A stretch of DNA of 52,643 nt. Source: an uncultured Lachnospiraceae bacterium. Lineage in GTDB: Bacteria; Bacillota; Clostridia; Lachnospirales; Lachnospiraceae. Location of the stretch: positions 1-52,643 of the forward strand of contig CAJTVN010000027.1 in the NCBI GenBank assembly GCA_910579685.1, written 5' to 3'. The position numbers and the translations under genes were made by a program. Shown in pieces: positions 8,149 through 17,411 of the stretch (positions within the stretch are counted from its first letter, which is position 1; every line of letters starts with the position of its first letter). The notes below the pieces were generated by a model, which saw only the letters and a program-made list of their open reading frames with translations, did not search any database and was not told where the DNA came from.

Positions 8149-8814
8149 TTAACCGTACATTCTGCAGACCGCATATTTGCTGAAAGCGCAGGACTGCCTT
8201 CCCGGAACTCTCACCGCCCTTTCCATAATTTCCGGCAGAAAGGCGTCGTACTTCACCTCCAGAATCAGGTTTTCCTGTGCGGGAACCGTGGGAAATGGTT
8301 CAGCAAAAAGACTGTTATGGTACAGCCCTGTTCTTATATGACTGTCAAAGGTAACCCTCACATTTCCCGGCCCGTATACATAAGCCTCCCTCTCGTAATC
8401 CACGATCACTCTCGGCCGCAGGAGCTGGAAACGCATCTTCGCATACAGTTCCTGCAAAAGAGGCGTTTGGGACGAGGAAAGAAAAGCATAATCCCCCCTG
8501 CAGATTCGCATGACCTCCTCTCTTGTCAGCTTCGCCGACTGTTTCTCACACAGCCCGCGCAGTTTGCTTTTCTTTTCCAGCCTGATATAATCCGTATTTT
8601 CATTGTAATAACGGATCCGAAATTTTTCCCTCCGGTCCACCCCGTCGATCTTTTCCCGGAGCGCCCTGTCCGAGAAATTGTCAAAATAGAGGCTGTGTAT
8701 CAAATATTTTCCATCCACTCCGGCATGGCTGTCAGGCCTTGCCAGCATCCGCAGCCTGCTTCTTATGACCAGATAATCCTCGTAATTAATCTGGTGCTTG
8801 TACTCGTGCCGCAT
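8149..8814 (-). CDS. VTC-domain (polyphosphate polymerase-like) protein
   Basis: A 221-aa protein of the VTC/CYTH-like tunnel fold. The N-terminus RHEYKHQI, the YFDN segment, the basic stretch RIRYYN with RLEKKSK, and the later RVIVDYERE and LILEVKYD strands match the conserved charged tunnel residues of VTC domains. Eukaryotic VTC4 makes polyphosphate; the activity of bacterial members is mostly untested. The ATG at 8814 is chosen over one at 8862 because AAGGAAGG sits at correct spacing before it. It is co-oriented with DUF4956. Confidence 0.85.
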   Translation of the reverse strand: MRHEYKHQINYEDYLVIRSRLRMLARPDSHAGVDGKYLIHSLYFDNFSDRALREKIDGVDRREKFRIRYYNENTDYIRLEKKSKLRGLCEKQSAKLTREEVMRICRGDYAFLSSSQTPLLQELYAKMRFQLLRPRVIVDYEREAYVYGPGNVRVTFDSHIRTGLYHNSLFAEPFPTVPAQENLILEVKYDAFLPEIMERAVRVPGRQSCAFSKYAVCRMYG

Positions 8815-8861
8815 GTTCCCTTCCTTTCTCTGCCACATGCAGAATGCGCACCCACCAGGCA

Positions 8862-8900
8862 CAGAAAAAACAAGGGTGTGCCGGAACCCCGGAACACCCT
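8862..8900 (-). terminator. Rho-independent terminator of argS
   Basis: On the minus strand a 12-bp stem with one mismatch (arms 8889-8900 and 8873-8884, four-base loop) is followed by TG then a T-run. It is placed directly after the argS stop codon and before the VTC gene. Confidence 0.85.
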
Positions 8901-8915
8901 GCGTATCTACCGCCT

Positions 8916-10685
8916 TTACATCCGCTCCGGAGCCGAGAACCCCAGAACATCAATGCAGGTCTCAAGCACGTCCCTTGTGAGCACAAGAAGGGCAATCCAT
9001 CCCGCCTTTTTCTCCCCGTCCTTCTCCGTGAGAATCTTTGTCTCATGATAAAAACGGTTGAACGCATTTGCCAGATCATAAATGTAAGCGCATACTTTAT
9101 GAGGCGCCGATTCTTCGCAGGCCGCCTCCATCATGGCATTAAACTTCGCTATCTCTAGCATCAGCCCCTTCTCCGATTCACTTCCGGCCTCAAGCAAAGC
9201 CAGTGACTTGTCGATAACTCCTCCCCGCTCCGCATATTTGCTGAGAATAGACTTAATCCGAACAATGGTGTACAGGATATATGGCCCGGTATCTCCCTCG
9301 AAGGAAGTAAACTTATCGATATCAAAGATATAATCCTTGGATGCCTGGTTTGACAGATCGCCGTATTTGATAGCGGACAGGGCCACCGTCTTTGCGGTTT
9401 CCTGCGCCTCCCTGCTGGAAATCTCCCGGTTGTCCGTGATCTTGCGGTACATCTCCTCATTGATCTCCGCAATCAGGGTTTCCAGGCGCATAACGCCGCC
9501 ATCCCTGGTCTTAAAAGGCTTTCCGTCCCTTCCGTTCACGGTTCCAAAGCCGATGTGGAGAAGCTCTGTCTCGGGCTCCACCAGCCCGGTCTTCCTGGCA
9601 CAGCGGAACACCTGCTCAAAATAGAGCTCCTGGCGCTTATCGGTCAGATAGATCAATTTATCGGGATGATAGCTGCGCATCCGCTCGAGAATTGTCGCAA
9701 GATCCGAGGTATTGTAAAGGGAAGCCCCGTCCGATTTCAAAATCATACAGGGCGGGATCTCTTTTACGTCCGTCTCCTCCTTCACGTCCACCACAAGAGC
9801 GCCATCGCTCAGATGCGCGTATCCCTTTGCCTTCATGTCCTCCACCATGGCGGGAATCATGTCGTGCACGTCGGATTCCCCCTTCCAGAGATCAAACTCT
9901 ACCTGCAGATTGTCGTAATTTTTTTTCAGATCCGGAAGGGACACATCCATAATATGACGCCACAGGGCTCGATACCCCTTTACGCCGTTCTGCATCTTAA
10001 GGGTGGCGTAAAGCGCCCTTTCCTTATAGGCGGGATCTTCCTTGGACTTGCCGCTTGCCGTGGGATAGATCTCTTCCAGCTCCGTGATGGTAAAGGGCGG
10101 CTCCTTCGGGTACTCCCCCTCATAGGAGTCGTCAAAATAGACAAGCTCCGGCCTCCTCTCCTGCAGCTCCGTAATGACCAGACCCATCTGCAGCCCCCAG
10201 TCTCCCAGATGGATATCGCCGATGACGTCGTGGCCCGCATATCTTGCAATCCGCTTGATGCTCTCCCCTATGATTGCGGAGCGCAGATGTCCCACATGCA
10301 GAGGCTTCGCCACATTGGGCCCGCCGTAATCTATGATAATCTTTTTGGGGTTTTGGGGCATCTCAAGGCCGAATTTAGGGCTCTGACGCATCCGGTTCAG
10401 ATACTCCGCCAGCACGTCCTCCTTCACTTTCAGATTCAAAAAGCCCGGGGCAACAGCCGTCACGCTGGAAAAGACACGGCTCTCCCCGCATTTTTCCGCC
10501 ACCTCTTCCGCTATTTTAACGGGCGCTTTCCTGTAACGCTTTGCTCCGGCCATGGCGCCGTTGCACTGATATTCACAGAGGTCCGGACGATTGGAGAGCG
10601 TCACTTTGCCAAGCTCTCTGTCGTATCCTGCCGCCTCAAAAGCCTGTTGCATTTCTTCTGAAATCAAATCAAGAAACTTTTCCAT
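8916..10685 (-). CDS. argS: Arginyl-tRNA synthetase
   Basis: A 589-aa class I synthetase that charges tRNA-Arg in the cytosol. An N-terminal Add1-type domain (~1-110) precedes the catalytic core, which carries the HIGH-type motif PLHVGHLRS and the family stretch DYGGPNVAKPLHVGH. The C-terminal DALR anticodon-binding domain includes NAFNRFYHE and ends in the typical PERM. The length is normal. GGAGAAAAGGA precedes the ATG. A terminator follows, so the unit ends here. Confidence 0.95.
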   Translation of the reverse strand: MEKFLDLISEEMQQAFEAAGYDRELGKVTLSNRPDLCEYQCNGAMAGAKRYRKAPVKIAEEVAEKCGESRVFSSVTAVAPGFLNLKVKEDVLAEYLNRMRQSPKFGLEMPQNPKKIIIDYGGPNVAKPLHVGHLRSAIIGESIKRIARYAGHDVIGDIHLGDWGLQMGLVITELQERRPELVYFDDSYEGEYPKEPPFTITELEEIYPTASGKSKEDPAYKERALYATLKMQNGVKGYRALWRHIMDVSLPDLKKNYDNLQVEFDLWKGESDVHDMIPAMVEDMKAKGYAHLSDGALVVDVKEETDVKEIPPCMILKSDGASLYNTSDLATILERMRSYHPDKLIYLTDKRQELYFEQVFRCARKTGLVEPETELLHIGFGTVNGRDGKPFKTRDGGVMRLETLIAEINEEMYRKITDNREISSREAQETAKTVALSAIKYGDLSNQASKDYIFDIDKFTSFEGDTGPYILYTIVRIKSILSKYAERGGVIDKSLALLEAGSESEKGLMLEIAKFNAMMEAACEESAPHKVCAYIYDLANAFNRFYHETKILTEKDGEKKAGWIALLVLTRDVLETCIDVLGFSAPERM

Positions 10686-10744
10686 TCCTTTTCTCCTTCC
10701 GCCTGTTTTGTGCCGTTTCCGTACCAGTGAATTCTATCCTACCA

Positions 10745-11425
10745 TTATATTTGTTTTTCTGCAAGATTTCTCTGGCACAATTCCGCTCTTTCCCTTCCCT
10801 GTGTGTACCTCTGCTCTTTAGAATACACACAGCCGCAGTAATCCTGCCGGTAAAGACCGTATTTGGCGGACAGCTCGATGGATCTCTTGTATCCGTCCTT
10901 TTTCTTGAAATCCGATGGCAGAAAGAAGATTCCAAACTCCTTCCCTAGCCGCTGCCCGATTTCGTTGATTTTAGCCGCATTTTTCAGGGGGCTGATGGTC
11001 AGCGTGGTAGTAAAATAATCCGCCTCTGCCTCTTTTGCCAAACGCGCAGTTTCCCGAAGCCGCAGTTCAAAACAGACCTGGCATCTCTGTCCGCCCTCCC
11101 TGCATTCCTCCAGCCCCTTCACACACGCAAAAAAACGCTCCCTCTCATAGACTCCCTCCACGATTTCTATCGGAAAAGCCTCCCCGGAAGGCTCCCGGTT
11201 CATCTCCCCGATCAGCCTGATCTGCTCCGATACCCGCCTCCTGTATTCTTCCTCCTGTGTGATATTGGGATTATAGTAAAACACCGTGATCCGGAAAAAA
11301 CTCCTTAAGTATTCCAGCACATAGCTGCTGCAGGGTGCGCAGCAGCTGTGCAAGAACAGGTGTTTTCCCCGGTTATTTGGATTTTCCAGAATCTTGTCAA
11401 GCTCTTTCGAATAATTAACCGTCAT
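10745..11425 (-). CDS. queH: Epoxyqueuosine reductase QueH
   Basis: A 226-aa DUF208/QueH protein catalysing the last step of queuosine tRNA modification, reduction of epoxyqueuosine. The family cysteines are all present: HSCCAPCSS near the N-terminus, CQVCFELRL in the middle, and YCGCVYS near the end. They are thought to bind a 4Fe-4S cluster and a second metal. The internal ATG at 11425 is preferred to the one at 11437 because GGGGGAAG lies at good spacing before it. It sits between purA and argS in the same direction. Confidence 0.92.
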   Translation of the reverse strand: MTVNYSKELDKILENPNNRGKHLFLHSCCAPCSSYVLEYLRSFFRITVFYYNPNITQEEEYRRRVSEQIRLIGEMNREPSGEAFPIEIVEGVYERERFFACVKGLEECREGGQRCQVCFELRLRETARLAKEAEADYFTTTLTISPLKNAAKINEIGQRLGKEFGIFFLPSDFKKKDGYKRSIELSAKYGLYRQDYCGCVYSKEQRYTQGRERAELCQRNLAEKQI

Positions 11426-11471
11426 AACTTCCCCCATTTACGAAATGATGCCTCTTTTGGTTCCCGCCTCC

Positions 11472-12770
11472 TTAAACCTGCCTTTTGAGAGGACTCTCTC
11501 GGTAAATAATATCATCCCTTCCAGGGCCGTTAGATACCATAGTAATCGGGAATCCGATCTGTTCCTCGATAAACTCCACATATCTCCTGCAGTTTTCCGG
11601 AAGATCCTCATATCTGCGGATGCCCCGGATCTCCTGCTTCCAGCCCGGAAGGGCGGTGAGTACAGGCTTCGCCTTCTCCAGCCTGTGCGTCACCGGGAAG
11701 TCCGTTGTCACCTCTCCGTCAATTTCATAGCCTGTACACACGAAAATCTCATCCAGATAACCCAGAACATCCAGCACGGTAAAAGCCACATCCGTAGTTC
11801 CCTGCAGGCGGCAGCCGTACCTGGAGGCCACACAGTCAAACCACCCCATACGTCTGGGACGCCCCGTGGTAGCGCCGAACTCTCCGCCGTCGCCTCCCCG
11901 GCGTCTGAGCTCATCCGCCTCCTTGCCAAAAATTTCGGAGACAAAGGCGCCCGCTCCCACCGCAGAGGAATATGCTTTGCACACGGTAATGATCTGACGG
12001 ATCTCATAGGGAGGGATTCCTGCCCCGATGGCGCCGTAGGCTGCCAGCGTGGAGGACGAGGTGACCATTGGATAGATACCATGGTCTGTGTCCTTGAGCG
12101 TTCCCAGCTGTCCCTCCAGAAGAATGGTCTTGTTCTCCTTCATCGCCCTCTCCAGATACAGGGATACGTCGCAGACATAAGGCTCCACCATTTCCCTGTA
12201 TTCGTGAAGTGTTTTGAACAACTCCCCGGGGGCGATCAGCGGCTTGTGATAGAGATGCTCCAGAATTACATTTTTCTGCTCACAGACTCTCTCCACCTTT
12301 TCCCAAAGCAGCTTTTCGTCAAACAGTTCGCTTACCTGGAAACCGATCTTTGCATACTTATCTGAATAAAAAGGCGCAATGCCTGATTTGGTAGAACCAA
12401 AAGATTTTCCTCCAAGCCTTTCCTCCTCGTACTGGTCAAGCAAGATGTGATAAGGCATCACCATCTGCGCCCTGTCCGAGACAAGAATCCTGGGGGTAGG
12501 CACATTCCTGTCCGTGATGGATTTTAACTCCTCAAACAATAAGGGAATATTCAGCGCAACACCATTGCCTATAATGCTTGTGGTATGGCCGTAAAATACA
12601 CCGGATGGCAGTGTATGGAGTGCGAACTTTCCATAATCGTTTACGATCGTATGTCCTGCGTTTGCGCCTCCCTGAAAACGAATGACAATGTCCGCCTGCC
12701 GCGCCAGCATATCCGTGATTTTTCCTTTTCCCTCATCGCCCCAGTTAGCTCCCACTACTGCTTTTACCAT
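11472..12770 (-). CDS. purA: Adenylosuccinate synthetase
   Basis: A 432-aa GTP-dependent enzyme that joins IMP and aspartate in AMP synthesis. The N-terminal GANWGDEGKGKITD P-loop-like motif, FQGGANAGHT, and the later TTGRPRRMGWFD GTP-binding region are clear. The length is normal (~425-435). AGGAGG precedes the ATG, and a good promoter lies 50-80 bases upstream. Confidence 0.96.
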   Translation of the reverse strand: MVKAVVGANWGDEGKGKITDMLARQADIVIRFQGGANAGHTIVNDYGKFALHTLPSGVFYGHTTSIIGNGVALNIPLLFEELKSITDRNVPTPRILVSDRAQMVMPYHILLDQYEEERLGGKSFGSTKSGIAPFYSDKYAKIGFQVSELFDEKLLWEKVERVCEQKNVILEHLYHKPLIAPGELFKTLHEYREMVEPYVCDVSLYLERAMKENKTILLEGQLGTLKDTDHGIYPMVTSSSTLAAYGAIGAGIPPYEIRQIITVCKAYSSAVGAGAFVSEIFGKEADELRRRGGDGGEFGATTGRPRRMGWFDCVASRYGCRLQGTTDVAFTVLDVLGYLDEIFVCTGYEIDGEVTTDFPVTHRLEKAKPVLTALPGWKQEIRGIRRYEDLPENCRRYVEFIEEQIGFPITMVSNGPGRDDIIYRESPLKRQV

Positions 12771-12822
12771 GATCTCATTCCTCCTGAAAATTTCTCTGCA
12801 TCAAAACTGCTTTTACCTACTC

Positions 12823-12851
12823 AGTATACCCCGGAAGATATCATAAGTAAA
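12823..12851 (-). promoter_or_regulatory. Sigma-A-type promoter upstream of purA
   Basis: On the minus strand TTTACT (12846-12851), a 17-bp spacer and TATACT (12823-12828) lie about 53 bases before the purA start. The remaining AT-rich gap to ilvE (12852-13018) shows no gene I can support and no recognisable purine riboswitch. Confidence 0.6.
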
Positions 12852-13018
12852 ATAAATATTTATTATGTATAATATAAGTATGTCTAATAAAATAATCACT
12901 GGAATTCTTATCCCGATCAAGACATTTCTTGCGGTATCTAAGCAGAAAAATCGCTGCACCCTTTTAGCAAGGAATGCAACGATTATCTTTCTATCAGCCA
13001 GATCTAAATCACGCCTAT

Positions 13019-14044
13019 TTATTTTACCTCCACAACCCATCCTTCCGGTCCCTGAATGGTTCCCATCTGGATTCCGGTCAGAGTGTCATATAGCTTCTTG
13101 GTAACAGGCCCCATCTCGTTCATCCCGCTGTCAAAGCAGATCTCCTTTCCGTGATCAACGATCTTACCCACCGGAGAGATTACCGCCGCCGTGCCGCACA
13201 AACCGCACTCCGCAAAATCCTTTACTTCCTCAAGGGTAACTTCTCTCTCTTCCGCTTCCAGTCCCAGATATTCCTGTGCAACGTGCACAAGGGAACGTCT
13301 TGTAATCGAAGGGAGAATACTGCCTGACTTGGGGGTTACCACCTTGCCGTCCCTGGTGACAAACAGGAAATTTGCTCCGCCTGTCTCCTCTACTTTGGTT
13401 CTGGTGCCCGCATCAAGATACATATTCTCATCATATCCCTGGTTATGGGCATCCACGATGGCATGAAGGCTCATGGCATAATTGAGTCCTGCCTTAATAT
13501 GCCCCGTTCCATTTGGCGCCGCACGGTCAAAATCACTCACTCGCAGAGTCAGGGGCTTTACACCCCCCTTAAAATAGGGGCCTACCGGTGTAGTAAATAC
13601 ACGAAATTGATATTCATTCGCCGGTTTTACGCCGATAACCGGATCACTTCCAAACATATAAGGACGCACATACAAGGTTGCGCCGCTTCCATAGGGAGGT
13701 ACGAAAGCTTCATTTGCCTTGACGGTCTTAAGAACCGCCTCCACAAATCTTTCTTTCGGAAAAACAGGCATCTCGAGACGCACCGCACTGTTTTCCATTC
13801 TCTCCCCATTCAGGTCAGGGCGGAACGTAACAATGCGTCCGTCAGCGGTGGTGTATGCCTTAAGGCCTTCAAAAATCGTCTGCGCATACTGCAAAACGCC
13901 TGCGCATTCGCTGATGACGATCTTATCATCTTCCGTGACGACGCCTTCATCCCAGGCACCATTTTTGAAATTGGATACAAATCTGTAGTCTGTCTTAATG
14001 TAACCGAATCCAAGATTAGCCCAGTCGATATTCTTTTTTTCCAT
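13019..14044 (-). CDS. ilvE: Branched-chain amino acid aminotransferase
   Basis: A 341-aa fold-type IV PLP enzyme of the eukaryote-like BCAT group, interconverting Leu, Ile and Val with their 2-oxo acids. Recognisable features are QTIFEGLKAY, the YVRPYMFGSDP segment, the lysine-containing strand GTGHIKAGLNYA, the GGANFLFVT strand and ECGLCGTAAVISPV. The length fits the ~340-360 aa subgroup. GAGAGGGAG precedes the ATG. It is divergent from the xpaC/telA pair. Confidence 0.95.
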   Translation of the reverse strand: MEKKNIDWANLGFGYIKTDYRFVSNFKNGAWDEGVVTEDDKIVISECAGVLQYAQTIFEGLKAYTTADGRIVTFRPDLNGERMENSAVRLEMPVFPKERFVEAVLKTVKANEAFVPPYGSGATLYVRPYMFGSDPVIGVKPANEYQFRVFTTPVGPYFKGGVKPLTLRVSDFDRAAPNGTGHIKAGLNYAMSLHAIVDAHNQGYDENMYLDAGTRTKVEETGGANFLFVTRDGKVVTPKSGSILPSITRRSLVHVAQEYLGLEAEEREVTLEEVKDFAECGLCGTAAVISPVGKIVDHGKEICFDSGMNEMGPVTKKLYDTLTGIQMGTIQGPEGWVVEVK

Positions 14045-14157
14045 AAATCACACACTCCCTCTCAAATTTCCTTTGCTTTGGCTTCAAATTTCTTTCTAAT
14101 TATTACCCCATTTATATAAAAAGTCAATAGCCTGTACTAGCTATTATCCCTGTGATT

Positions 14158-14166
14158 TGCTATAAT
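14158..14166 (+). promoter_or_regulatory. Extended -10 promoter for xpaC/telA
   Basis: TGCTATAAT (14158-14166) is a perfect extended -10 element, about 42 bases before the start of the XpaC-like gene. The -35 position is poor. It lies in the 163-bp gap shared with the divergent ilvE gene. Confidence 0.55.
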
Positions 14167-14207
14167 GTTACTGTTCGCATTTAAAATATAAGATGAGGTT
14201 TACTATA

Positions 14208-15581
14208 ATGAGTGACAGTCAAAACTGGAACAGCGTGGGGGAGCAGATCAAGAACGCTCTTTCTGGCGCTTTACAGACGGGAGATTTTACCGACCTGAAC
14301 GAGCTTGTGTCCCAGACAGTTACCGATACGCTAAACGACGCCGGAAAGCATATCGCCGAAAGCTTTTCCGGCCAGTTGGAAAAAAAGCAGGAGGAAGACC
14401 GAAACAAGGCCGGGATGCAGGAAAAGGCCAGATTGGCAAAGGAAAAACAGGAACAGCAGCGCAAACTCATAAGACAGCGGCAACGGGAGGCGCAGCAAAA
14501 AAGAAGGAAGCAGCAACAGGCTGCCAGAGCGCAGTTTAAGGCAAAACAGCTTTCCTATAAACATACGAAATCAGAACCCAATACGGGGCAGACAGAGACA
14601 GGGCTCATTCCGGTCAACTTCCGGCATGTGGGAAGAGTCTCCAACGTCCTCTACCAGGTATTCGGAGGGATCGGTCTCGGGCTGTCGTCCCTGATCGCCC
14701 TTATAAGGATTCCCGTCGCACTGATTGGCGAGACCACAGCGGCCGGGTGGATCATCAATCTTCTTTTTATCGCCGCCTTCTTTGGAATGATCCGGTTCGG
14801 GATCGGCCAGAGGGACCGCCTCAAGCGGGCAAAACGCTACATCCAGCTGTGCGGCGGACAGATGTACGGACAGATAGAGGCGCTTGCCAGAGACACGGGA
14901 AGGAGTATCCGGTTCGTGGCAAAGGATATCCGAAGAATGCTGCATCTGGGAATGTTTCCGGAAGGTCACCTGGATGACAAAAAAACCTGTTTTATGCTCA
15001 ATGATTCCGTCCACAGGCAGTACCTGGAGGCGGAACAGAGCCGTCTCATCCGGGAAAGGGAGAAAGCGCAGAAGGCGGAAACCCTCAAAAAACAAAACGA
15101 AGGCCCTGGAGAGGCAGGCGCCGGACAGGAAGAGACCCTTGGCAATGAGCAGGAGGCCGAGCTTAACACCATGATCGCCGAGGGAATGGAATGTACCCGC
15201 AAGCTGCATCAGTTCAATGACCAGATTCCGGGAGAAGTGGTCTCCGAAAAGCTGTACCGCCTGGAAAACCTGCTGAAGGACATTTTTGACAGCGTGAGGG
15301 AACATCCTGAGCAGATGCACCGGATGCACAAAATGATGGACTATTACCTGCCCACCACATTAAAGCTCGTGGAAGCCTATGCGGATTTCGACAAGGTCAG
15401 CGTGCCCGGCCCGGAAATCGTAGCGGCCAAGGCGGAGATTGAGCGCACCATGGATATCATCAACCAGGCATTCTCCGAGCTCCTCTCCAATCTTTTCCAG
15501 GATACCGTACTGGATATCACCACGGACGCACAGGTTCTTCAAACCATGCTTGCACGGGAAGGACTTACTAAAAACATATAA
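14208..15581 (+). CDS. XpaC-like (5-bromo-4-chloroindolyl phosphate hydrolysis) protein
   Basis: A 457-aa protein. It has a charged, coiled-coil-like N-terminal third rich in Gln, Lys and Arg (about 50-120), two hydrophobic segments (about 145-205) and a helical C-terminal part matching the XpaC family. XpaC proteins are regularly encoded beside TelA, as here. The biochemical role is unknown despite the historic name. The ATG at 14208 is preferred over one at 14193 because GATGAGG lies at proper distance and overlaps the upstream ATG. Confidence 0.75.
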   Translation: MSDSQNWNSVGEQIKNALSGALQTGDFTDLNELVSQTVTDTLNDAGKHIAESFSGQLEKKQEEDRNKAGMQEKARLAKEKQEQQRKLIRQRQREAQQKRRKQQQAARAQFKAKQLSYKHTKSEPNTGQTETGLIPVNFRHVGRVSNVLYQVFGGIGLGLSSLIALIRIPVALIGETTAAGWIINLLFIAAFFGMIRFGIGQRDRLKRAKRYIQLCGGQMYGQIEALARDTGRSIRFVAKDIRRMLHLGMFPEGHLDDKKTCFMLNDSVHRQYLEAEQSRLIREREKAQKAETLKKQNEGPGEAGAGQEETLGNEQEAELNTMIAEGMECTRKLHQFNDQIPGEVVSEKLYRLENLLKDIFDSVREHPEQMHRMHKMMDYYLPTTLKLVEAYADFDKVSVPGPEIVAAKAEIERTMDIINQAFSELLSNLFQDTVLDITTDAQVLQTMLAREGLTKNI

Positions 15582-15602
15582 CATAATTGCAGGAGGAAAA
15601 CA

Positions 15603-16778
15603 ATGAATAATGATTTTGATTCCATGATAAAGGAGGCCCCTGTCCTCACCCTGGAACCTTTCGGGGCACAGGCCAAGGAAGCTCCCTCCCTTATGCAGGA
15701 GGCAAAAGCCGCAAAGAAAGAGGAAGAAAAGATCCCGGAGGCTCAACTTACTCCGGAGGAGCAAAAAATAGTGAATGATTTTGCGGCGCAGATCGATATC
15801 ACCAATACCCAGATGGTTCTCCAGTACGGCGCAGGCTGCCAGAAGAAAATAGCGGATTTTTCGGAGAGCGCCTTAAACAACGTGCGTACCAAGGATATGG
15901 GCGAAATCGGCCAGATGCTGACAGACGTGGTTGCCGAGCTTCGGGACTTTGAGGAGGAAGAAGAAAAAGGTTTTTTTGGACTATTCAAAAAAACCGGCAA
16001 CAAGCTGGAGAATATGAAAGCAAAATATGACAAGGCGGAGACAAACATCAACAAAATCTGCAAGGTCATGGAGGGCCACCAGGTCACGCTTCTCAAAGAC
16101 GCCGCCATGCTGGACAAAATGTATGAGCTGAACCTGAATTACTTTAAGGAGCTGTCCATGTACATCCTTGCCGGCAAACAGCGTCTTGAATATTCCAGGA
16201 CCACGCAGCTTCCCTCCCTCCTTGCAAAGGCAGAGCAGAGCGGACTTCCGGAGGACACCCAGGCCGCCAAGGATTTCGCCGCCATGTGCGAGCGCTTTGA
16301 GAAAAAGATCTACGACCTGGAGCTGACCAGAACCATCTCCATGCAGATGGCGCCCCAGATCCGCCTGATCCAGAACAACGACATCACCATGTCGGACAAG
16401 ATCCAGTCCACGCTGGTAAATACCATCCCTCTGTGGAAGAGCCAGATGGTCATCGCAATCGGATTAAACCACTCCAGCGAAGCGGCTAAGGCCCAGAAGG
16501 ATGTGACGGATATGACGAATGCCCTCCTTAAGAAAAATGCGGAGACCCTGAAAACCGCCACCATCGAGACAGCCAGGGAAAGCGAGCGCGGCATCGTGGA
16601 CATCGAGACCCTGACGGCCACCAACCAGACTCTGATCAGCACCCTCGATGAAGTCATGAAAATTCAGGAGGACGGCCGCATCAAGAGGAAGGGCGCCGAA
16701 CAAGAGCTGCAGCGTATCGAAAATGAAATGCGCCAGAAGCTTCTCGAGATGAGCCGCATCTCCGGACACGCATCCTAA
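15603..16778 (+). CDS. TelA/KlaA toxic-anion-resistance family protein
   Basis: A 391-aa, strongly helical protein of the TelA family. Landmarks include GFFGLFKKTGNKLENMKAKY, TLLKDAAMLDKMYELN and the QIRLIQNNDITMSDKIQ region. The family was named for plasmid tellurite resistance, but chromosomal XpaC-TelA pairs are linked to envelope stress in general. It is 21 bp downstream of the XpaC-like gene with GGAGG before the ATG, and a strong terminator follows. Tellurite resistance should not be assumed. Confidence 0.88.
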   Translation: MNNDFDSMIKEAPVLTLEPFGAQAKEAPSLMQEAKAAKKEEEKIPEAQLTPEEQKIVNDFAAQIDITNTQMVLQYGAGCQKKIADFSESALNNVRTKDMGEIGQMLTDVVAELRDFEEEEEKGFFGLFKKTGNKLENMKAKYDKAETNINKICKVMEGHQVTLLKDAAMLDKMYELNLNYFKELSMYILAGKQRLEYSRTTQLPSLLAKAEQSGLPEDTQAAKDFAAMCERFEKKIYDLELTRTISMQMAPQIRLIQNNDITMSDKIQSTLVNTIPLWKSQMVIAIGLNHSSEAAKAQKDVTDMTNALLKKNAETLKTATIETARESERGIVDIETLTATNQTLISTLDEVMKIQEDGRIKRKGAEQELQRIENEMRQKLLEMSRISGHAS

Positions 16779-16827
16779 GACGCATCCTCTGACCGGGCTT
16801 ACCAGAAAAACTGCCTTCCAAACATTT

Positions 16828-16870
16828 ACGCCGCCAAAGCATCCTTCGCTTTGACGGCGTTTCTTTTTTA
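16828..16870 (+). terminator. Rho-independent terminator after telA
   Basis: A long stem built from ACGCCG(C)CAAAG and its complement CTTTG(A)CGGCGT (16828-16860) is followed by TTTCTTTTTT. It ends the xpaC/telA unit and lies against the convergent folA gene. Confidence 0.85.
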
Positions 16871-16871
16871 T

Positions 16872-17363
16872 TTATTTTCTTCTCTCGTATCTCAGGAAAT
16901 GATAGGTGATATCAAAGTAAACCTGCTCTTCGCTCTCCCCTGTGAGTTCCCATTCCGCAAGCTCGTCCAGATTCGGGAAAAAGGAGTCCGCCTCATAGGA
17001 GCGGTCAATCTTCGTCACATGCGCCACCGTACACCGGGAAAGCATCTGGCGGTAAACGCTCTCGCCTCCAATGACATAAACCGCATCCTCCGGATATTTG
17101 GAAAGCTCCGCCTCAAGCTCCTCCATGTCGTGTACCACCATGGCGTCCTTCACCCGGTAATCCGGGCGGGAGGAAAGAATGATATTCGTCCTGTTTTTAA
17201 GAGGCATTCCCTGGGGAAACGTTTCCAGAGTCTTTCTCCCAAGCACCACCACCTTCCCCGTGGTCTCCTGTCTGAAAAATTTGTGGTCAGCCGGGATACG
17301 TACCAAAAGCTCGCCCCTGTTGCCGATGCCCCAGTTTTCGTCTACCGCAACGATTAAATTCAT
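16872..17363 (-). CDS. folA: Dihydrofolate reductase
   Basis: A 163-aa NADPH-dependent enzyme reducing dihydrofolate to tetrahydrofolate. It starts MNLIVAVDENWGIGNRG, has the catalytic acid in IPADHKFF, GRKTLETFP for NADPH binding and YVIGGESVYRQ near the C-terminus. The start at 17363 follows AAAGGGA; an upstream in-frame ATG (17408) would add non-homologous residues. It lies 48 bp downstream of thyA, which regenerates its substrate. Confidence 0.95.
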   Translation of the reverse strand: MNLIVAVDENWGIGNRGELLVRIPADHKFFRQETTGKVVVLGRKTLETFPQGMPLKNRTNIILSSRPDYRVKDAMVVHDMEELEAELSKYPEDAVYVIGGESVYRQMLSRCTVAHVTKIDRSYEADSFFPNLDELAEWELTGESEEQVYFDITYHFLRYERRK

Positions 17364-17411
17364 GTTCTGCGTCCCTTTCTGTCTGTTGTTTTCCCATCTT
17401 TCCCTCAACCG

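Noticed and set aside
9555..10661. A 368-codon plus-strand open frame opposite argS
   Set aside because: A shadow of argS; no motif, no ribosome site.
12865..13104. A 79-codon plus-strand frame between purA and ilvE
   Set aside because: It starts in AT-rich intergenic DNA and runs antisense into ilvE, with no ribosome site or family match. The gap is better explained by the purA promoter.
15603..16778. Tellurite resistance determinant
   Set aside because: TelA-family membership is clear, but chromosomal XpaC-TelA pairs are common and no other tellurite genes are present. Only the family name is used.
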